From Actinomycetota bacterium (GTDB lineage Bacteria; Actinomycetota; CADDZG01; WHSQ01), in the NCBI GenBank assembly GCA_009379915.1, contig WHSV01000003.1, positions 11,309 to 44,041 on the forward strand: DNA of 32,733 bases, written 5' to 3'. A model generated the notes under the pieces. The model did no database searches. It was not told the DNA's origin and was given only the letters and a program-made list of their open reading frames with translations. A program made the translations under genes and the position numbers. Position 1 is the first letter of the stretch. Each line of letters opens with the position of its first letter. Shown here one piece after another: positions 23,405 through 31,543 of the stretch.

Positions 23405-24850
23405 ATGCGCCAATTATTGACAACCGCGCTCGACGCCGCTACCGACGCGGGCGCCACCTACGTCGATGTGCGCGTTCTGGAAGCCGTGTCCGAGTCCCTG
23501 TCGACGCGAGGGGCCATCGTCGAGGGCTTGGATCGCTCGGAGTCGCTCGGTTACGGGGTGCGGGTGCTACGCAACGGGGCGTGGGGGTACGCGGCCTCTC
23601 CCAGGCTCGACCTCGGCGAGGTGTCTCGCATCGCCCGTATGGCCGTCGAGGTGGCCGAGGCGAGCTCGACTTCACAGACGCGCCCCGTCGAGCTCGTTGA
23701 CGAACCCGTGCACGTGGCCACTTGGGTCACCCCTGTGGAGCGCGACCCGTTTGCCGTGTCACTCGAAGAGAAGCTGGGCCCGCTTCTCGAGGCATCCGAA
23801 GCAATGGAACGAGTGAAGGGCATACGGGTGGGTCGCGGGACCATGGATCTCCACCGACAGCGCAGTTGGTTTCTGACGTCGGAGGGCACCGATCTCGATC
23901 AGACCATCGTCAACGTGGGGGCCGGAATCGAAGCAACGGCGGTGAACGACGGCGACGTGCAGCAACGCTCGTACCCAGGTTCCTTTCGCGGCCACTTCGA
24001 GGCCGGCGGGTACGACATCGTGGAGCGGATGGACCTCGCCGGCAACGCCGAGCAGACGGCGGAGGAGACGCTGGCCCTGATACGCGCTCCGGAGTGCCCG
24101 GCCGGGACTACCACCCTCGTGCTCGACGGCCATCAGGTCATGCTCCAGGTGCACGAGTCGGTGGGTCATCCGACCGAGCTGGACAGGGTGCTCGGGATGG
24201 AGGCCGCCTTCGCCGGCACGTCCTTCGTCGGTATCCCCGAACTCGGCTCGCTCCGTTACGGCTCCGAGCACGTAACGATCCAATCGGACGCAACGAGCCC
24301 CGGCGGTCTCGGCACCTACGGCTACGACGACGAGGGGGTTGAAGCACAACGCGTCGATCTCGTGCGCGAGGGCATCCTCGTCGGTTTCCAGAGCTCGCGC
24401 GAGACCGCCGCTGCGATGGGGGCCGACCGGAGCAACGGAACGATGCGCGCCGAGGGGTGGGAGAACTTCCCCCTGATCCGCATGCCCAACATCAACCTTC
24501 TTCCCGGATCCGGTTCGCTCGAGGACCTCATCTCCGAAGTCGAGGAGGGCGTGTACATGTCGACGAACAAGTCCTGGTCGATCGACGACAAGCGCAAGAA
24601 CTTTCAGTTCGGATGCGAGATCGGGTGGGAGATCAAACGCGGCAAGTTGACCAGAATCGTGAAGAACCCTCGCTACACGGGCATCACTCCGGTCTTTTGG
24701 GGATCGTGCGACGCGGTCGCCGGCGAGGACGAATGGCGTATGCACGGCACCCCCAACTGCGGGAAGGGCCAGCCGGGGCAAACCATGCGAGTGGGGCACG
24801 GCACGGCCCCAGCTCGTTTCCGAGGTGTCTCGGTGGGCGTATCTCAGTGA
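23405..24850 (+). CDS. tldD: TldD-family metalloprotease
   Basis: A 481-residue zinc protease subunit. The metal motif is H250-E251-xxx-H255 (HESVGHPTELD), within a region that matches the modulator-of-gyrase family. C-terminal blocks include GTYGYDDEGVEAQ, a NGTMRAEGWENFPLIRMPNIN segment, STNKSWSIDDKRKNFQFG and GSCDAV, with a late cysteine region CGKGQPGQ. TldD acts as a heterodimer with PmbA/TldE inside a closed chamber and degrades unfolded peptides. In some bacteria it cuts leader peptides from modified peptides. ATG 23405 is chosen from homology and the leaderless promoter; the stop overlaps the next gene's GTG (GTGA). Confidence 0.94.
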   Translation: MRQLLTTALDAATDAGATYVDVRVLEAVSESLSTRGAIVEGLDRSESLGYGVRVLRNGAWGYAASPRLDLGEVSRIARMAVEVAEASSTSQTRPVELVDEPVHVATWVTPVERDPFAVSLEEKLGPLLEASEAMERVKGIRVGRGTMDLHRQRSWFLTSEGTDLDQTIVNVGAGIEATAVNDGDVQQRSYPGSFRGHFEAGGYDIVERMDLAGNAEQTAEETLALIRAPECPAGTTTLVLDGHQVMLQVHESVGHPTELDRVLGMEAAFAGTSFVGIPELGSLRYGSEHVTIQSDATSPGGLGTYGYDDEGVEAQRVDLVREGILVGFQSSRETAAAMGADRSNGTMRAEGWENFPLIRMPNINLLPGSGSLEDLISEVEEGVYMSTNKSWSIDDKRKNFQFGCEIGWEIKRGKLTRIVKNPRYTGITPVFWGSCDAVAGEDEWRMHGTPNCGKGQPGQTMRVGHGTAPARFRGVSVGVSQ

Positions 24851-26217
24851 GCCGTGACTTTGCCGAGGTCCCGGTCGATCACGCGGATGCACGCCGGGCG
24901 GCCGAGTCGGTTCTCGATTTCCCCGGTGCCGACGACGTCGAGGTCTCGGTCATGGGCTCACAGACCGGGGTCACCCGTTACGCGTTGTCCGAGATAATCC
25001 AGAACACCGTTCGAAACGAAGTGCGCGCCTACGTTCGTGTCGTAACCGGACGGCAGGTCGCCACGGCGGTTACGACGCAACTGGACGCCGGCCACATGAA
25101 CCGGGCTGCCGCGAGTGCACTCGAGGCGGCACGCCAATCTCGCCCCGACGAGGAGTGGCCGGGCCTTCCATCACCCGACGTGGTCGGACACGCTCAGGGG
25201 TGCTGGCGCTACGACGACGCCACGGCCGCTGCGACACCCAAGGAGCGCGCCGCGCAGGTCGTCCGGCTACTGAGCGCTTCGGAAGCCGACAACACGTCCG
25301 GCGTCTTCGAGACGAGCGCTCACAGCTTCTCCGTGCTGTCGTCGGCCGGAGTGGATTGCGCGGACGCGCACACCCGGTGCGTGACCACATGTCTCGTGGA
25401 TACTGGTGAGGCGACGGGCTGGGGGGAAGATTCCTCTCACAGACTCGACCGGGTGGACGCGGAGGCGGCCGCGCGGCGCGCTCTCGACAAAGCCAGAAGG
25501 GGTACCGGAGCCATCGACGCGCCGACGGGTCGCCACCAGGTAGTGCTCGAACCGGCGGCGGTCGCCACGATGCTCGAGTATCTGTCCTACTGCGGGATGG
25601 GGGCCAAGCAGTTCATCGACGGCGAGAGCTTCCTGATCGGTCAGACCGGCAAGCAGCTCGCCGCGCCCGGGATCACTCTTGCCGATGACGTATGGCACGC
25701 GCATTCGGTGGGAATCGGTTTCGACTTCGAGGGAGTGCCCAAGAAGCGTGTCGCGGTCATCGACCAGGGGACCGCTACAGGGCCCGTGACCGATTGGCGA
25801 ACCTCGCGAAAGCTGAAGACCGAGCCCACGGGGCACTACTCGGGGTCCACCGAGTTCGGGCCCTACGCCTCTCATCTAGTTCTCGATCGAGGTGGTGACT
25901 CTCTCGACGAACTCATCTCGGGCGTGGACGACGGGCTGCTGGTCACCCGGTTCCACTATGTCAACGTGCTCGATCGCCCGTCGACGCTGCTCACCGGCAT
26001 GACCCGCGATGGGACGTTTCGCATCACGAAGGGCGAGGTCGGGGGCGCGGTCCACAACTTCCGCTTCGCCCACAGCGTTCTGGACGCTCTTAGGTCGACC
26101 TCGGGAGTGGGCCGGGAACTTGCCGCCTTCGCCCCGGACTACGGCTCGTTCGGCGGTACCGTTGCCCCAGCGTTGCGGGTCGAGGACTTCAACTTCGCCT
26201 CGACCACCTCGCACTGA
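24847..26217 (+). CDS. pmbA: PmbA/TldE-like partner of TldD
   Basis: A 456-residue member of the same family without an HExxxH motif, as expected of the TldE/PmbA subunit. Visible blocks are TRYALSEIIQNTVRNEVRAYV at the N-terminus, WGEDSSHRLDRVD in the middle, then QVVLEPAAVATMLEYL and, near the C-terminus, TKGEVGGAVHNFRFAHSVLDAL. It starts at GTG 24847 overlapping the TldD stop by four bases, so the subunits are made in matched amounts. No modified-peptide precursor or tailoring enzyme is seen nearby, so a general proteolytic role is more likely than peptide maturation. Confidence 0.9.
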   Translation: MSRDFAEVPVDHADARRAAESVLDFPGADDVEVSVMGSQTGVTRYALSEIIQNTVRNEVRAYVRVVTGRQVATAVTTQLDAGHMNRAAASALEAARQSRPDEEWPGLPSPDVVGHAQGCWRYDDATAAATPKERAAQVVRLLSASEADNTSGVFETSAHSFSVLSSAGVDCADAHTRCVTTCLVDTGEATGWGEDSSHRLDRVDAEAAARRALDKARRGTGAIDAPTGRHQVVLEPAAVATMLEYLSYCGMGAKQFIDGESFLIGQTGKQLAAPGITLADDVWHAHSVGIGFDFEGVPKKRVAVIDQGTATGPVTDWRTSRKLKTEPTGHYSGSTEFGPYASHLVLDRGGDSLDELISGVDDGLLVTRFHYVNVLDRPSTLLTGMTRDGTFRITKGEVGGAVHNFRFAHSVLDALRSTSGVGRELAAFAPDYGSFGGTVAPALRVEDFNFASTTSH

Positions 26218-26247
26218 ACGGATTCACAAGTTCTCTAATCGAGGTCG

Positions 26248-26439
26248 ATGCACGAGGTCTGGCACATCACGGTTCTGGCGGCCACGCTCTTCGCCGCGGC
26301 CGGGGGAGCGATCCTCCTTCTGGCTCCGCTGGTGTTCGACGCGCCGCCCCCCGGCCTCGGGCGTTACCGGCCCGCTCTGCTGACGGGGATCGGGGCGGCG
26401 ATTGCTTTGGTCGTCCTGGAATGGACAGTTGTGCACTGA
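26248..26439 (+). CDS. Small two-helix membrane protein
   Basis: A 63-residue protein, MHEVWHITVLAATLF onward, with two hydrophobic helices (about residues 5-30 and 43-60) joined by a proline-rich loop DAPPPGLGRYRP. GAGG lies four bases before the ATG. It begins 30 bases after the TldD/PmbA pair on the same strand and may belong to that transcript. No function is recognisable. Its high GC and hydrophobic pattern support it as a real gene more than its length does. Confidence 0.6.
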   Translation: MHEVWHITVLAATLFAAAGGAILLLAPLVFDAPPPGLGRYRPALLTGIGAAIALVVLEWTVVH

Positions 26440-26497
26440 CGTTACATATACTGGAGTTGCGCCCAGAGCGTGGGCCCACATTAAGGAGGATCTACCT

Positions 26498-26872
26498 GTG
26501 GCGATGACCGACAACGCCCAGAAGACGGTTTTTATAACGGCCTCGGCCGCATCCAAGGTCACCGAACTCCTTCAGCGCGAGATGGCCGCCTCTCCCGAAG
26601 AGCACGAGGGCAAGGAGTACGCCCTCAGAGTCGGCGTCCAGCCCGGGGGTTGCGCGGGGTTGCGTTACGCCCTGTACTTCGACGACCGCCAGCTCGATGG
26701 CGACGAGGTCGTGACCCACGACGACGTGACGATTCGCATGGACAAGATGAGCGCCCCCTACCTGCGTGGCGCCACGGTTGACTACGTCGACGGGCTCCAG
26801 CAGTCCGGTTTCACCATCGACAACCCGAACGCCAAGGGCTCTTGCGCCTGCGGCGACTCGGCCCAGTTCTAG
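26498..26872 (+). CDS. erpA: A-type Fe-S cluster carrier (ErpA/IscA/HesB family)
   Basis: A 124-residue protein that carries or inserts iron-sulfur clusters. The three cluster cysteines are in GGCAGLRY and the C-terminal CAC motif (GSCACGDSAQF), with the usual spacing. ITASAASKVTELL at the start and MDKMSAPYLRGATVDYVDG in the middle are family blocks. GTG 26498 is preferred to ATG 26504 because AAGGAGGA lies seven bases before the GTG. Clients near at hand that need clusters are LipA, KorB and FdxA. It seems to be a single-gene unit followed by a strong hairpin. Confidence 0.94.
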   Translation: MAMTDNAQKTVFITASAASKVTELLQREMAASPEEHEGKEYALRVGVQPGGCAGLRYALYFDDRQLDGDEVVTHDDVTIRMDKMSAPYLRGATVDYVDGLQQSGFTIDNPNAKGSCACGDSAQF

Positions 26873-26891
26873 AGCCTCAACAGCCTGTTCG

Positions 26892-26917
26892 GCGCCGCCT
26901 CCGGCCGGGGGCGGCGT
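26892..26917 (+). terminator. Hairpin after the erpA gene
   Basis: GCGCCGCC (26892-26899) pairs with GGCGGCGT (26910-26917) over 8 bp with one G-U pair and a 10-base loop, 19 bases after the stop codon. No T tract follows; it may be a factor-dependent or 3'-end-protecting structure. Confidence 0.35.
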
Positions 26918-27167
26918 CGTCGCGTTGAACCCAAAGGCGGCACCGACTAGGGGAACTGGACTCGGGGCCGGCTTTCGGGACCCGCTCGTGCCTGATGCGT
27001 TCCGTGACCAGGAGATGGTGCATGGTGCAGCGTTCTTGGACACGAAAGAGCGAACCGGTTTTCGGCACTTCGAAGCGCCGATCTCGAACTACCGAGCCGA
27101 CCCCATGACAAACTTCGCCTTTGACGCCGTTTCGTGACCCTGACACAAGTGGGACGGCGCGTTCGCG
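26918..27167. other. Gap without a recognised gene
   Basis: Open frames cross this stretch on both strands but none has a recognisable domain, a ribosome site or a start that avoids the erpA gene or the riboswitch. No tRNA with a GTTCRA loop was found. It may be decayed sequence. Confidence 0.5.
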
Positions 27168-27173
27168 TATGAT
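27168..27173 (+). promoter_or_regulatory. -10 element for the riboswitch-controlled methionine unit
   Basis: TATGAT lies eight bases before the first base of the SAM aptamer, so transcription would start at its P1 stem. CTGACA (27140-27145) resembles a -35 but is 22 bases away, longer than usual. Confidence 0.5.
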
Positions 27174-27180
27174 GGGCTCG

Positions 27181-27298
27181 CTCATCGAGAGCGGAGGAGG
27201 GTCCGGCCCCGTGAATCCGCCGCAACCACAGATGGCAGGCCTGCAGGTGCGAATCCCGGAAGTGCGCGCCGCCATCGTGCAGCGCGTAGGAGGATGAG
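27181..27298 (+). promoter_or_regulatory. SAM-I (S-box) riboswitch
   Basis: The aptamer begins CTCATCGAGAG and ends GATGAG, giving a perfect 6-bp P1 stem. In between are the conserved GGAGGG, the GGCCCCGTGAA block, GCAACC and GGTGCGAATCCC, in the order of the SAM-I consensus. SAM-I aptamers lower expression of methionine genes when S-adenosylmethionine is plentiful. It stands 78 bases before the split methionine synthase genes, so it should control both. Confidence 0.93.
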
Positions 27299-27319
27299 CG
27301 AATAAGGGCGACCTCGCCA

Positions 27320-27336
27320 CTTCCGGGACCCGGGAG
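27320..27336 (+). terminator. Hairpin likely to be the riboswitch expression platform
   Basis: CTTCCGG (27320-27326) pairs with CCGGGAG (27330-27336) over seven pairs with one G-U and a 3-base loop. It is followed by AGGTTCTTTAT with a short T-rich tract. Its position 21 bases after the aptamer fits a terminator switched by SAM; no matching anti-terminator was worked out. Confidence 0.45.
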
Positions 27337-27375
27337 AGGTTCTTTATCGGTCGACAAAGGGAGAGGTTGCAGCGC

Positions 27376-28365
27376 ATGGCGATAACCACCACGGTCATCG
27401 GCTCGTACCCAAAGCCTCCGGACGAGGGCCGGGCCTTCGTGGTCAGGCAGACACTTCACAAGCTCGAGCGCAAAGAGGCGACCGAGGAGGACCTCCGGGG
27501 CGCCCAGGACGACCTCGCTCGTTCGATCGTCGGCGAGCAGGAAGTCGCCGGAATCGACATCGTCACCGACGGCCACGCTCGCTGGGACGACATCCTCACC
27601 CCCTTCGCCAGGCACATCACGGGGTTCGAGATCGGAGGTTTGCTGCGCTGGTTCGACAACAACGTCTACTACCGGCGTCCGGTGTGCGTCGGGGATCTCG
27701 AATGGGGCGGGCCCTCTTCGGTCGACGCCTGGCGTTTCGCACACTCCGTGGCCTTGAAGCCGGTGAAGGCGGTCCTACCCGGACCCATAACCTTCGCTCG
27801 GCTCTCGGTTGACGAGCACTACGGTACCCACGAGGAGTTCGTGCTTGCGATCGCTCGGGTGCTGGCCCAGGAGGCCTTCGAGCTCGAGGCGGCCGGTGCC
27901 CGATACCTCCAGATCGACGAGCCCGCGCTGCTCGACGCACCCGAGGACCTGGTGCTCGCGAAGAAGGCCCTCGAAATCATCACCGGAGAACTGAAACCGA
28001 GCGCCACCGAGGTGACGCTGGCCACGTATTTCGGCGACGCCAAGAGGTTGGGCGAGGAGATCTACGACCTGCCGGCAGATGTCTTCGGGTTCGACCTCGT
28101 TGCCGGTCCGGAGAACAGGGCGATCGTCGACGCGCTGCCGGGCGGCAAGAAAGTGCAGGCCGGACTGGTCGACGCTCGGAACACGAAGCTCGAGGATAAG
28201 GATGACCTGGCGCGCGACATCGTCACGCTCGCGGAGCGGTTCGGTGCCGACCGCGTACGGGTCGCTCCCTCGTCGGGGCTCGAGTTCCTGCCGCGCGAGA
28301 AAGCCCGCGCAAAGTTGCTACACCTAGCACAGGCGGCGCGCCGTGCAGAGACAAACGGAGGGTGA
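27376..28365 (+). CDS. Methionine synthase MetE N-terminal-half-like protein
   Basis: A 329-residue barrel protein of the UROD/MetE-like superfamily. Features that match the N-terminal half of MetE are TVIGSYPKP at the start, YLQIDEPALL (about 177-186), LATYFG (215-220), FDLVAGPEN (239-247), GLVDARNTKLEDK (263-275) and VAPSSGLEFLPREK (296-309). It lacks the HxC and final Cys zinc ligands of the catalytic half. In full-length MetE this half folds as a second barrel that helps bind folate. ATG 27376 is chosen because GGGAGAGG ends nine bases upstream. It lies under the SAM-I riboswitch and seven bases before the C-half gene, so the pair looks like MetE encoded in two pieces. Confidence 0.85.
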   Translation: MAITTTVIGSYPKPPDEGRAFVVRQTLHKLERKEATEEDLRGAQDDLARSIVGEQEVAGIDIVTDGHARWDDILTPFARHITGFEIGGLLRWFDNNVYYRRPVCVGDLEWGGPSSVDAWRFAHSVALKPVKAVLPGPITFARLSVDEHYGTHEEFVLAIARVLAQEAFELEAAGARYLQIDEPALLDAPEDLVLAKKALEIITGELKPSATEVTLATYFGDAKRLGEEIYDLPADVFGFDLVAGPENRAIVDALPGGKKVQAGLVDARNTKLEDKDDLARDIVTLAERFGADRVRVAPSSGLEFLPREKARAKLLHLAQAARRAETNGG

Positions 28366-28372
28366 GCGTTTC

Positions 28373-29356
28373 ATGACCGCTAACGCGATGCAGGGACCGG
28401 GACTGTGGACGACGTCGGTGGGAAGCTTTCCCAAGCCCGACTACATCAAGAAGGCGCGGAGCCGGTTCGCTCGCAAAGAGATCAGCCGGGAGGAACTGCT
28501 CGACCTAGAACGACAGGCAACGAAGGAGTGGATCGAGTTCCAGGACTCGATCGATATCGATCTCGCAGTCGATGGCGAGATGTACCGCGGCGACATGGTG
28601 GCGTTCTTCGCCGAGGAGTTGCCGGGACTCGAGATTGGGGGCCTGGTTCGTTCCTACGGGAACCGCTACTACAGGAAGCCCATCGCCACGGGGCCCGTGG
28701 GGCGGGATCATGCGGTCACGGTGGATTGGTGGCGCTACGCCCAATCCCTGACGGACAAACCCGTAAAGGGCATGCTCACCGGTCCGTACACGATCTGCGA
28801 CTGGTCGTTCAACGAGCACTACTCGACGCGTAGAGATCTCGTCCTCGACCTTGCAAAGGTGATTCGTGATGAGGCGCTTGATTTGGAACGTGCCGGCGCC
28901 AAATTCATCCAGATCGATGAACCCGCTGCCTCGACGCGCATGGACGAACTCGATCTCGTAATCGAGTCGATGGCGGTCGTGACCGAGCCCCTCAGCGCCC
29001 ACACCATCACGCACATCTGCTACGGCGACTTCCACAACGCCTACCCGAAGATGCTCGATATCCCCGTCGACCAGATCGATCTCGAGTTCGCAAACTCGGA
29101 CTATTCCCTGCTGGAGGAGTTCTCGGATCACCCGTTTACGAAATACATCGGCTTCGGTGTGGTGGACGTTCACAGCCACCATGAGGAGACGGTGGAGGAG
29201 ATCGCCGAAGGCATTCGCAGGGGCCTGAAGCACATTCCGGCCGACCGCATCTTCGTCGACCCCGATTGCGGCCTGAAGACACGCACGGTCGAAGAGGCGA
29301 AGACCAAGCTGACGAACATCAAGAAGGCCGTCGACGTAGTGCGTGCGGAGCTGTAG
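28373..29356 (+). CDS. Methionine synthase MetE C-terminal-half-like (catalytic) protein
   Basis: A 327-residue cobalamin-independent methionine synthase domain. It transfers a methyl group from a methyl-folate to homocysteine at a zinc site. The expected ligands are all present: H214 and C216 (THICYGDF), E238 (LEFANSD) and C299 (DPDCGLKTR). TTSVGSFPKP at the start and FIQIDEPA (178-185) are family blocks. Full MetE is about 750 residues; this gene and the preceding one add up to 656. GGAGGGTGA lies before ATG 28373 and overlaps the previous stop. Alternative: a core-MetE or MesA-like enzyme with another methyl donor, with the first gene a separate relative. Confidence 0.9.
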   Translation: MTANAMQGPGLWTTSVGSFPKPDYIKKARSRFARKEISREELLDLERQATKEWIEFQDSIDIDLAVDGEMYRGDMVAFFAEELPGLEIGGLVRSYGNRYYRKPIATGPVGRDHAVTVDWWRYAQSLTDKPVKGMLTGPYTICDWSFNEHYSTRRDLVLDLAKVIRDEALDLERAGAKFIQIDEPAASTRMDELDLVIESMAVVTEPLSAHTITHICYGDFHNAYPKMLDIPVDQIDLEFANSDYSLLEEFSDHPFTKYIGFGVVDVHSHHEETVEEIAEGIRRGLKHIPADRIFVDPDCGLKTRTVEEAKTKLTNIKKAVDVVRAEL

Positions 29357-29382
29357 GTCGTAGACTTCAAGCGATAGCCCAG

Positions 29383-29464
29383 ACCCCGGGGGAGCTCCAC
29401 CTGGAGCTGAGAGGCCGCAAGGCGACCCCATGAACCTGATCCGGTTAGTACCGGCGAAGGGAGT
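29383..29464 (+). promoter_or_regulatory. TPP (THI-box) riboswitch
   Basis: The conserved order is plain: GGGGGAGC, then GCTGAGAGG, GACCCC, TGAACCTGATCCGG, TTAGTACCGGCGAAGGGAG. The final GAAGGGAG also holds the Shine-Dalgarno of the next gene, nine bases before its ATG. Ligand binding should therefore hide the ribosome site, a translational control. End points are approximate by a few bases. It begins about 27 bases after the methionine synthase stop. Confidence 0.95.
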
Positions 29465-29472
29465 GGAACGCC

Positions 29473-30906
29473 ATGACAAGCGTCGGCGAACGCGTTGCTC
29501 CTTCCGAGGAGTGGGGCATCGAACCCGTGCCACCAGAACGGCGGGCGCTGTCCGGCTTCGATCTTGCGATCCTGTGGGGAGATCTGGGTGTCGGTCTGCT
29601 CGTGCTGGTTACCGGCGGCTTGCTCGTGCCGGCCCTGTCGTTCACCGTCGCCCTAGCGGCCATCGTTGTCGGCTCGGTCATCGGATCGGCAGCCCTGGGC
29701 ATTACGGCGGCCATCGGAGCCCGGGAGGGTATGCCCACGATGGCTCTCTTCCGCCCCCTTCTCGGCGTGCGCGGGTCGTGGATTCCCAGCTTGCTGAACT
29801 TCGCCCAGCTCGTCGGTTGGACGGCGGTCGAGCTCTGGGCGATGTCGTTGGTAGCGGACATCGTGTCCCGCGAGGTCCTCGGGTGGTCCGTCCGTTATCT
29901 GTGGTTGGGGATCTTCGCCGTGCTCTGCACGACACTCGCGTTGTGGGGCCCGGTAGGGGTGACGCGCGCGTATCTGAAGTCGTTTGGAGCATGGGTCGTC
30001 GTGGCGATCTGCGTCGCCCTCACCTTCTTTCTACTGAACGACGAGGGCATTCGGGCCACGTTGAGGGCTCCGGGAACCGGTGGGTGGCCAACCTTCGGAC
30101 TGGCCGTGGATCTCGTCATCGCAATGCCCATCTCTTGGCTGCCGTTGGTCGCGGACTATTCCCGTTTCGGGCTGCGTGCGCGGTCATCGGGGTGGGGGAC
30201 CGGACTCGGATATCTCGTGGCGAACATCTGGCTCTACACGCTCGGGGCGATGATCGTGCTGGGCGCGGGAGGTACTGCCGAGCCGGCCGGCATTGCGCTT
30301 GGCGTCCTCGCGATTGCCGGTGGAACCGTCGCCGGCCTTCTGTTTCTGGTGGGTCTTCTGGTCGGCGAGACCGATGAGGCCTTTGCGGATATCTACTCGG
30401 GTGCGGTCTCGTTGCAGAACATCTGGCCTCGGACGTCTCGCGTCGTGCTCACCGTCGTCATCGCGGCGATTGCCACCGGACTGGCCGCCACTCTCACAAT
30501 GCAGCTCTACGAGAACTTCTTGTTCCTCATCGGATCCGTGTTCATCCCACTTTTCGGCGTGCTCGTGGCGTCGCATCTGAGCCGCGAGGCGCGCTCGGGC
30601 GGATCGCAGAACGGCAGTGTCGGCCGGGCGCGCTCGGGAGTGCGTTGGGTTGCCGTTTCCTCTTGGGTGATGGGTTTCTTGGCCTATCACTGGATCGCCC
30701 CTACCGGGCCGGACTGGTGGTTGGACCTCTCTGTCTCGTTGTTTGGATCGCCTCTGTCCGAGCGCTGGGCGTGGCTGGGAGCTTCCGTCCCGTCCTTCTT
30801 AACCGCGGCAACGCTGTCCTGGCTGTTGGCTCGACTATCATCGCGTCGAGCAAACGAGCAGAAAGGCGATGATGAAGATTCAGGCTACGTGCGACACGTG
30901 CGGTAG
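29473..30906 (+). CDS. cytX: NCS1-family permease, CytX-like (thiamine pyrimidine precursor uptake)
   Basis: A 477-residue membrane transporter with about 12 hydrophobic helices. WGIEPVPPERRALSGFDLAILWGDLGVGLLV begins the first helix region; the NFAQLVGWTAVELW segment (about 109-122) and MPISWLPLVADYSRF (about 218-232) are typical of nucleobase:cation symporter-1 proteins. A basic cytoplasmic loop near 365-390 and an acidic-basic tail follow. The TPP riboswitch upstream indicates a thiamine-related substrate, and CytX proteins under THI boxes are thought to import hydroxymethylpyrimidine. Substrate is inferred from the riboswitch. The 3' end overlaps the next gene by 38 bases. Confidence 0.92.
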   Translation: MTSVGERVAPSEEWGIEPVPPERRALSGFDLAILWGDLGVGLLVLVTGGLLVPALSFTVALAAIVVGSVIGSAALGITAAIGAREGMPTMALFRPLLGVRGSWIPSLLNFAQLVGWTAVELWAMSLVADIVSREVLGWSVRYLWLGIFAVLCTTLALWGPVGVTRAYLKSFGAWVVVAICVALTFFLLNDEGIRATLRAPGTGGWPTFGLAVDLVIAMPISWLPLVADYSRFGLRARSSGWGTGLGYLVANIWLYTLGAMIVLGAGGTAEPAGIALGVLAIAGGTVAGLLFLVGLLVGETDEAFADIYSGAVSLQNIWPRTSRVVLTVVIAAIATGLAATLTMQLYENFLFLIGSVFIPLFGVLVASHLSREARSGGSQNGSVGRARSGVRWVAVSSWVMGFLAYHWIAPTGPDWWLDLSVSLFGSPLSERWAWLGASVPSFLTAATLSWLLARLSSRRANEQKGDDEDSGYVRHVR

Positions 30907-31159
30907 AAAATTTCTGTTGTCGCAGATCGGCCCTCAATCGGACGCCCCCGGCCGCTGCCCGTTTTGTGGAGCTAGATTCGCGCGACATTACAACTCGGTC
31001 TTGGTGGATGCCGTGGGGGGCGTCGAGAACGAGACTCAACGCTTCATCAATCTCCTGGCGAAGCTCCAGGCGATGGAAACCGGGTTCGATATCGACATCA
31101 AGGCGTTGTTGTCCCAGCTCGAACGAGACGTGCTAGGGCACGAGAGATCATCGACCTAG
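30869..31159 (+). CDS. Small zinc-ribbon / helical protein
   Basis: A 96-residue protein. The N-terminus has a zinc ribbon with C8/C11 (CDTC) and C30/C33 (CPFC); the rest, from about residue 50, is helical (ENETQRFINLLAKLQAME, IDIKALLSQLERDV). AAAGG lies four bases before ATG 30869 and seven before ATG 30872, so the second ATG is equally possible. It overlaps the permease gene by 38 bases and its stop abuts the start of the receiver-domain gene, which suggests the two small proteins act together. Function unknown. Confidence 0.75.
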   Translation: MMKIQATCDTCGRKFLLSQIGPQSDAPGRCPFCGARFARHYNSVLVDAVGGVENETQRFINLLAKLQAMETGFDIDIKALLSQLERDVLGHERSST

Positions 31160-31543
31160 ATGACGGAGCCCTTGCAAACGGTCTTGGTGGTCACTGACGA
31201 TCATCCCATGACCTCCGAGATCGCTTACGCATTTCCCGATGAGGTGACCGTTTCGTTTGCGGAGGATGCACGCGAGGCGTTGCAGCTCATGAGAGAAACC
31301 ACTCCGTCAGTCGTCATCATGGACATACGCACGGGAAGTGCCGGAGGTTACGGGCTCTCGCGCGACATGGCCGCAGATGATCGCCTCCGTGACGTTCCTC
31401 GTTTCATCTTGCTGGAGCGCAGAGAGGACTCCTGGTTGGCAAAACAGGCCGGCGCGACCCTCTCTCGCGTCATGCCGATTCCCAATGAGGAGCTCGTCGA
31501 AGAGGCCCTCGCGCTGACCTCCGGGCGGAGCGTCTCCCACTAG
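31160..31543 (+). CDS. Stand-alone receiver-like domain, degenerate
   Basis: A 127-residue CheY-like fold. The acid pair D13/D14 (VVTDDHP) and the phospho-acceptor D55 (VVIMDIRTG) are present. The usual Thr/Ser after the fourth strand is E86 (ILLERRED), and the Lys of the KP motif is replaced in RVMPIP. No output domain or histidine kinase is nearby. It starts directly after the zinc-ribbon gene stop with no gap. It may bind phosphate poorly and act as a protein-interaction module; that is inference. Confidence 0.8.
   Translation: MTEPLQTVLVVTDDHPMTSEIAYAFPDEVTVSFAEDAREALQLMRETTPSVVIMDIRTGSAGGYGLSRDMAADDRLRDVPRFILLERREDSWLAKQAGATLSRVMPIPNEELVEEALALTSGRSVSH

Noticed and set aside
23405-26217. 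TldD/PmbA considered as part of a modified-peptide biosynthesis cluster
   Set aside because: No precursor peptide, radical-SAM or cyclodehydratase tailoring enzyme, or exporter is seen nearby.
26766-27137. Open frame running from inside erpA into the following gap
   Set aside because: The first part is an erpA shadow and the remainder has no ribosome site or recognisable domain.
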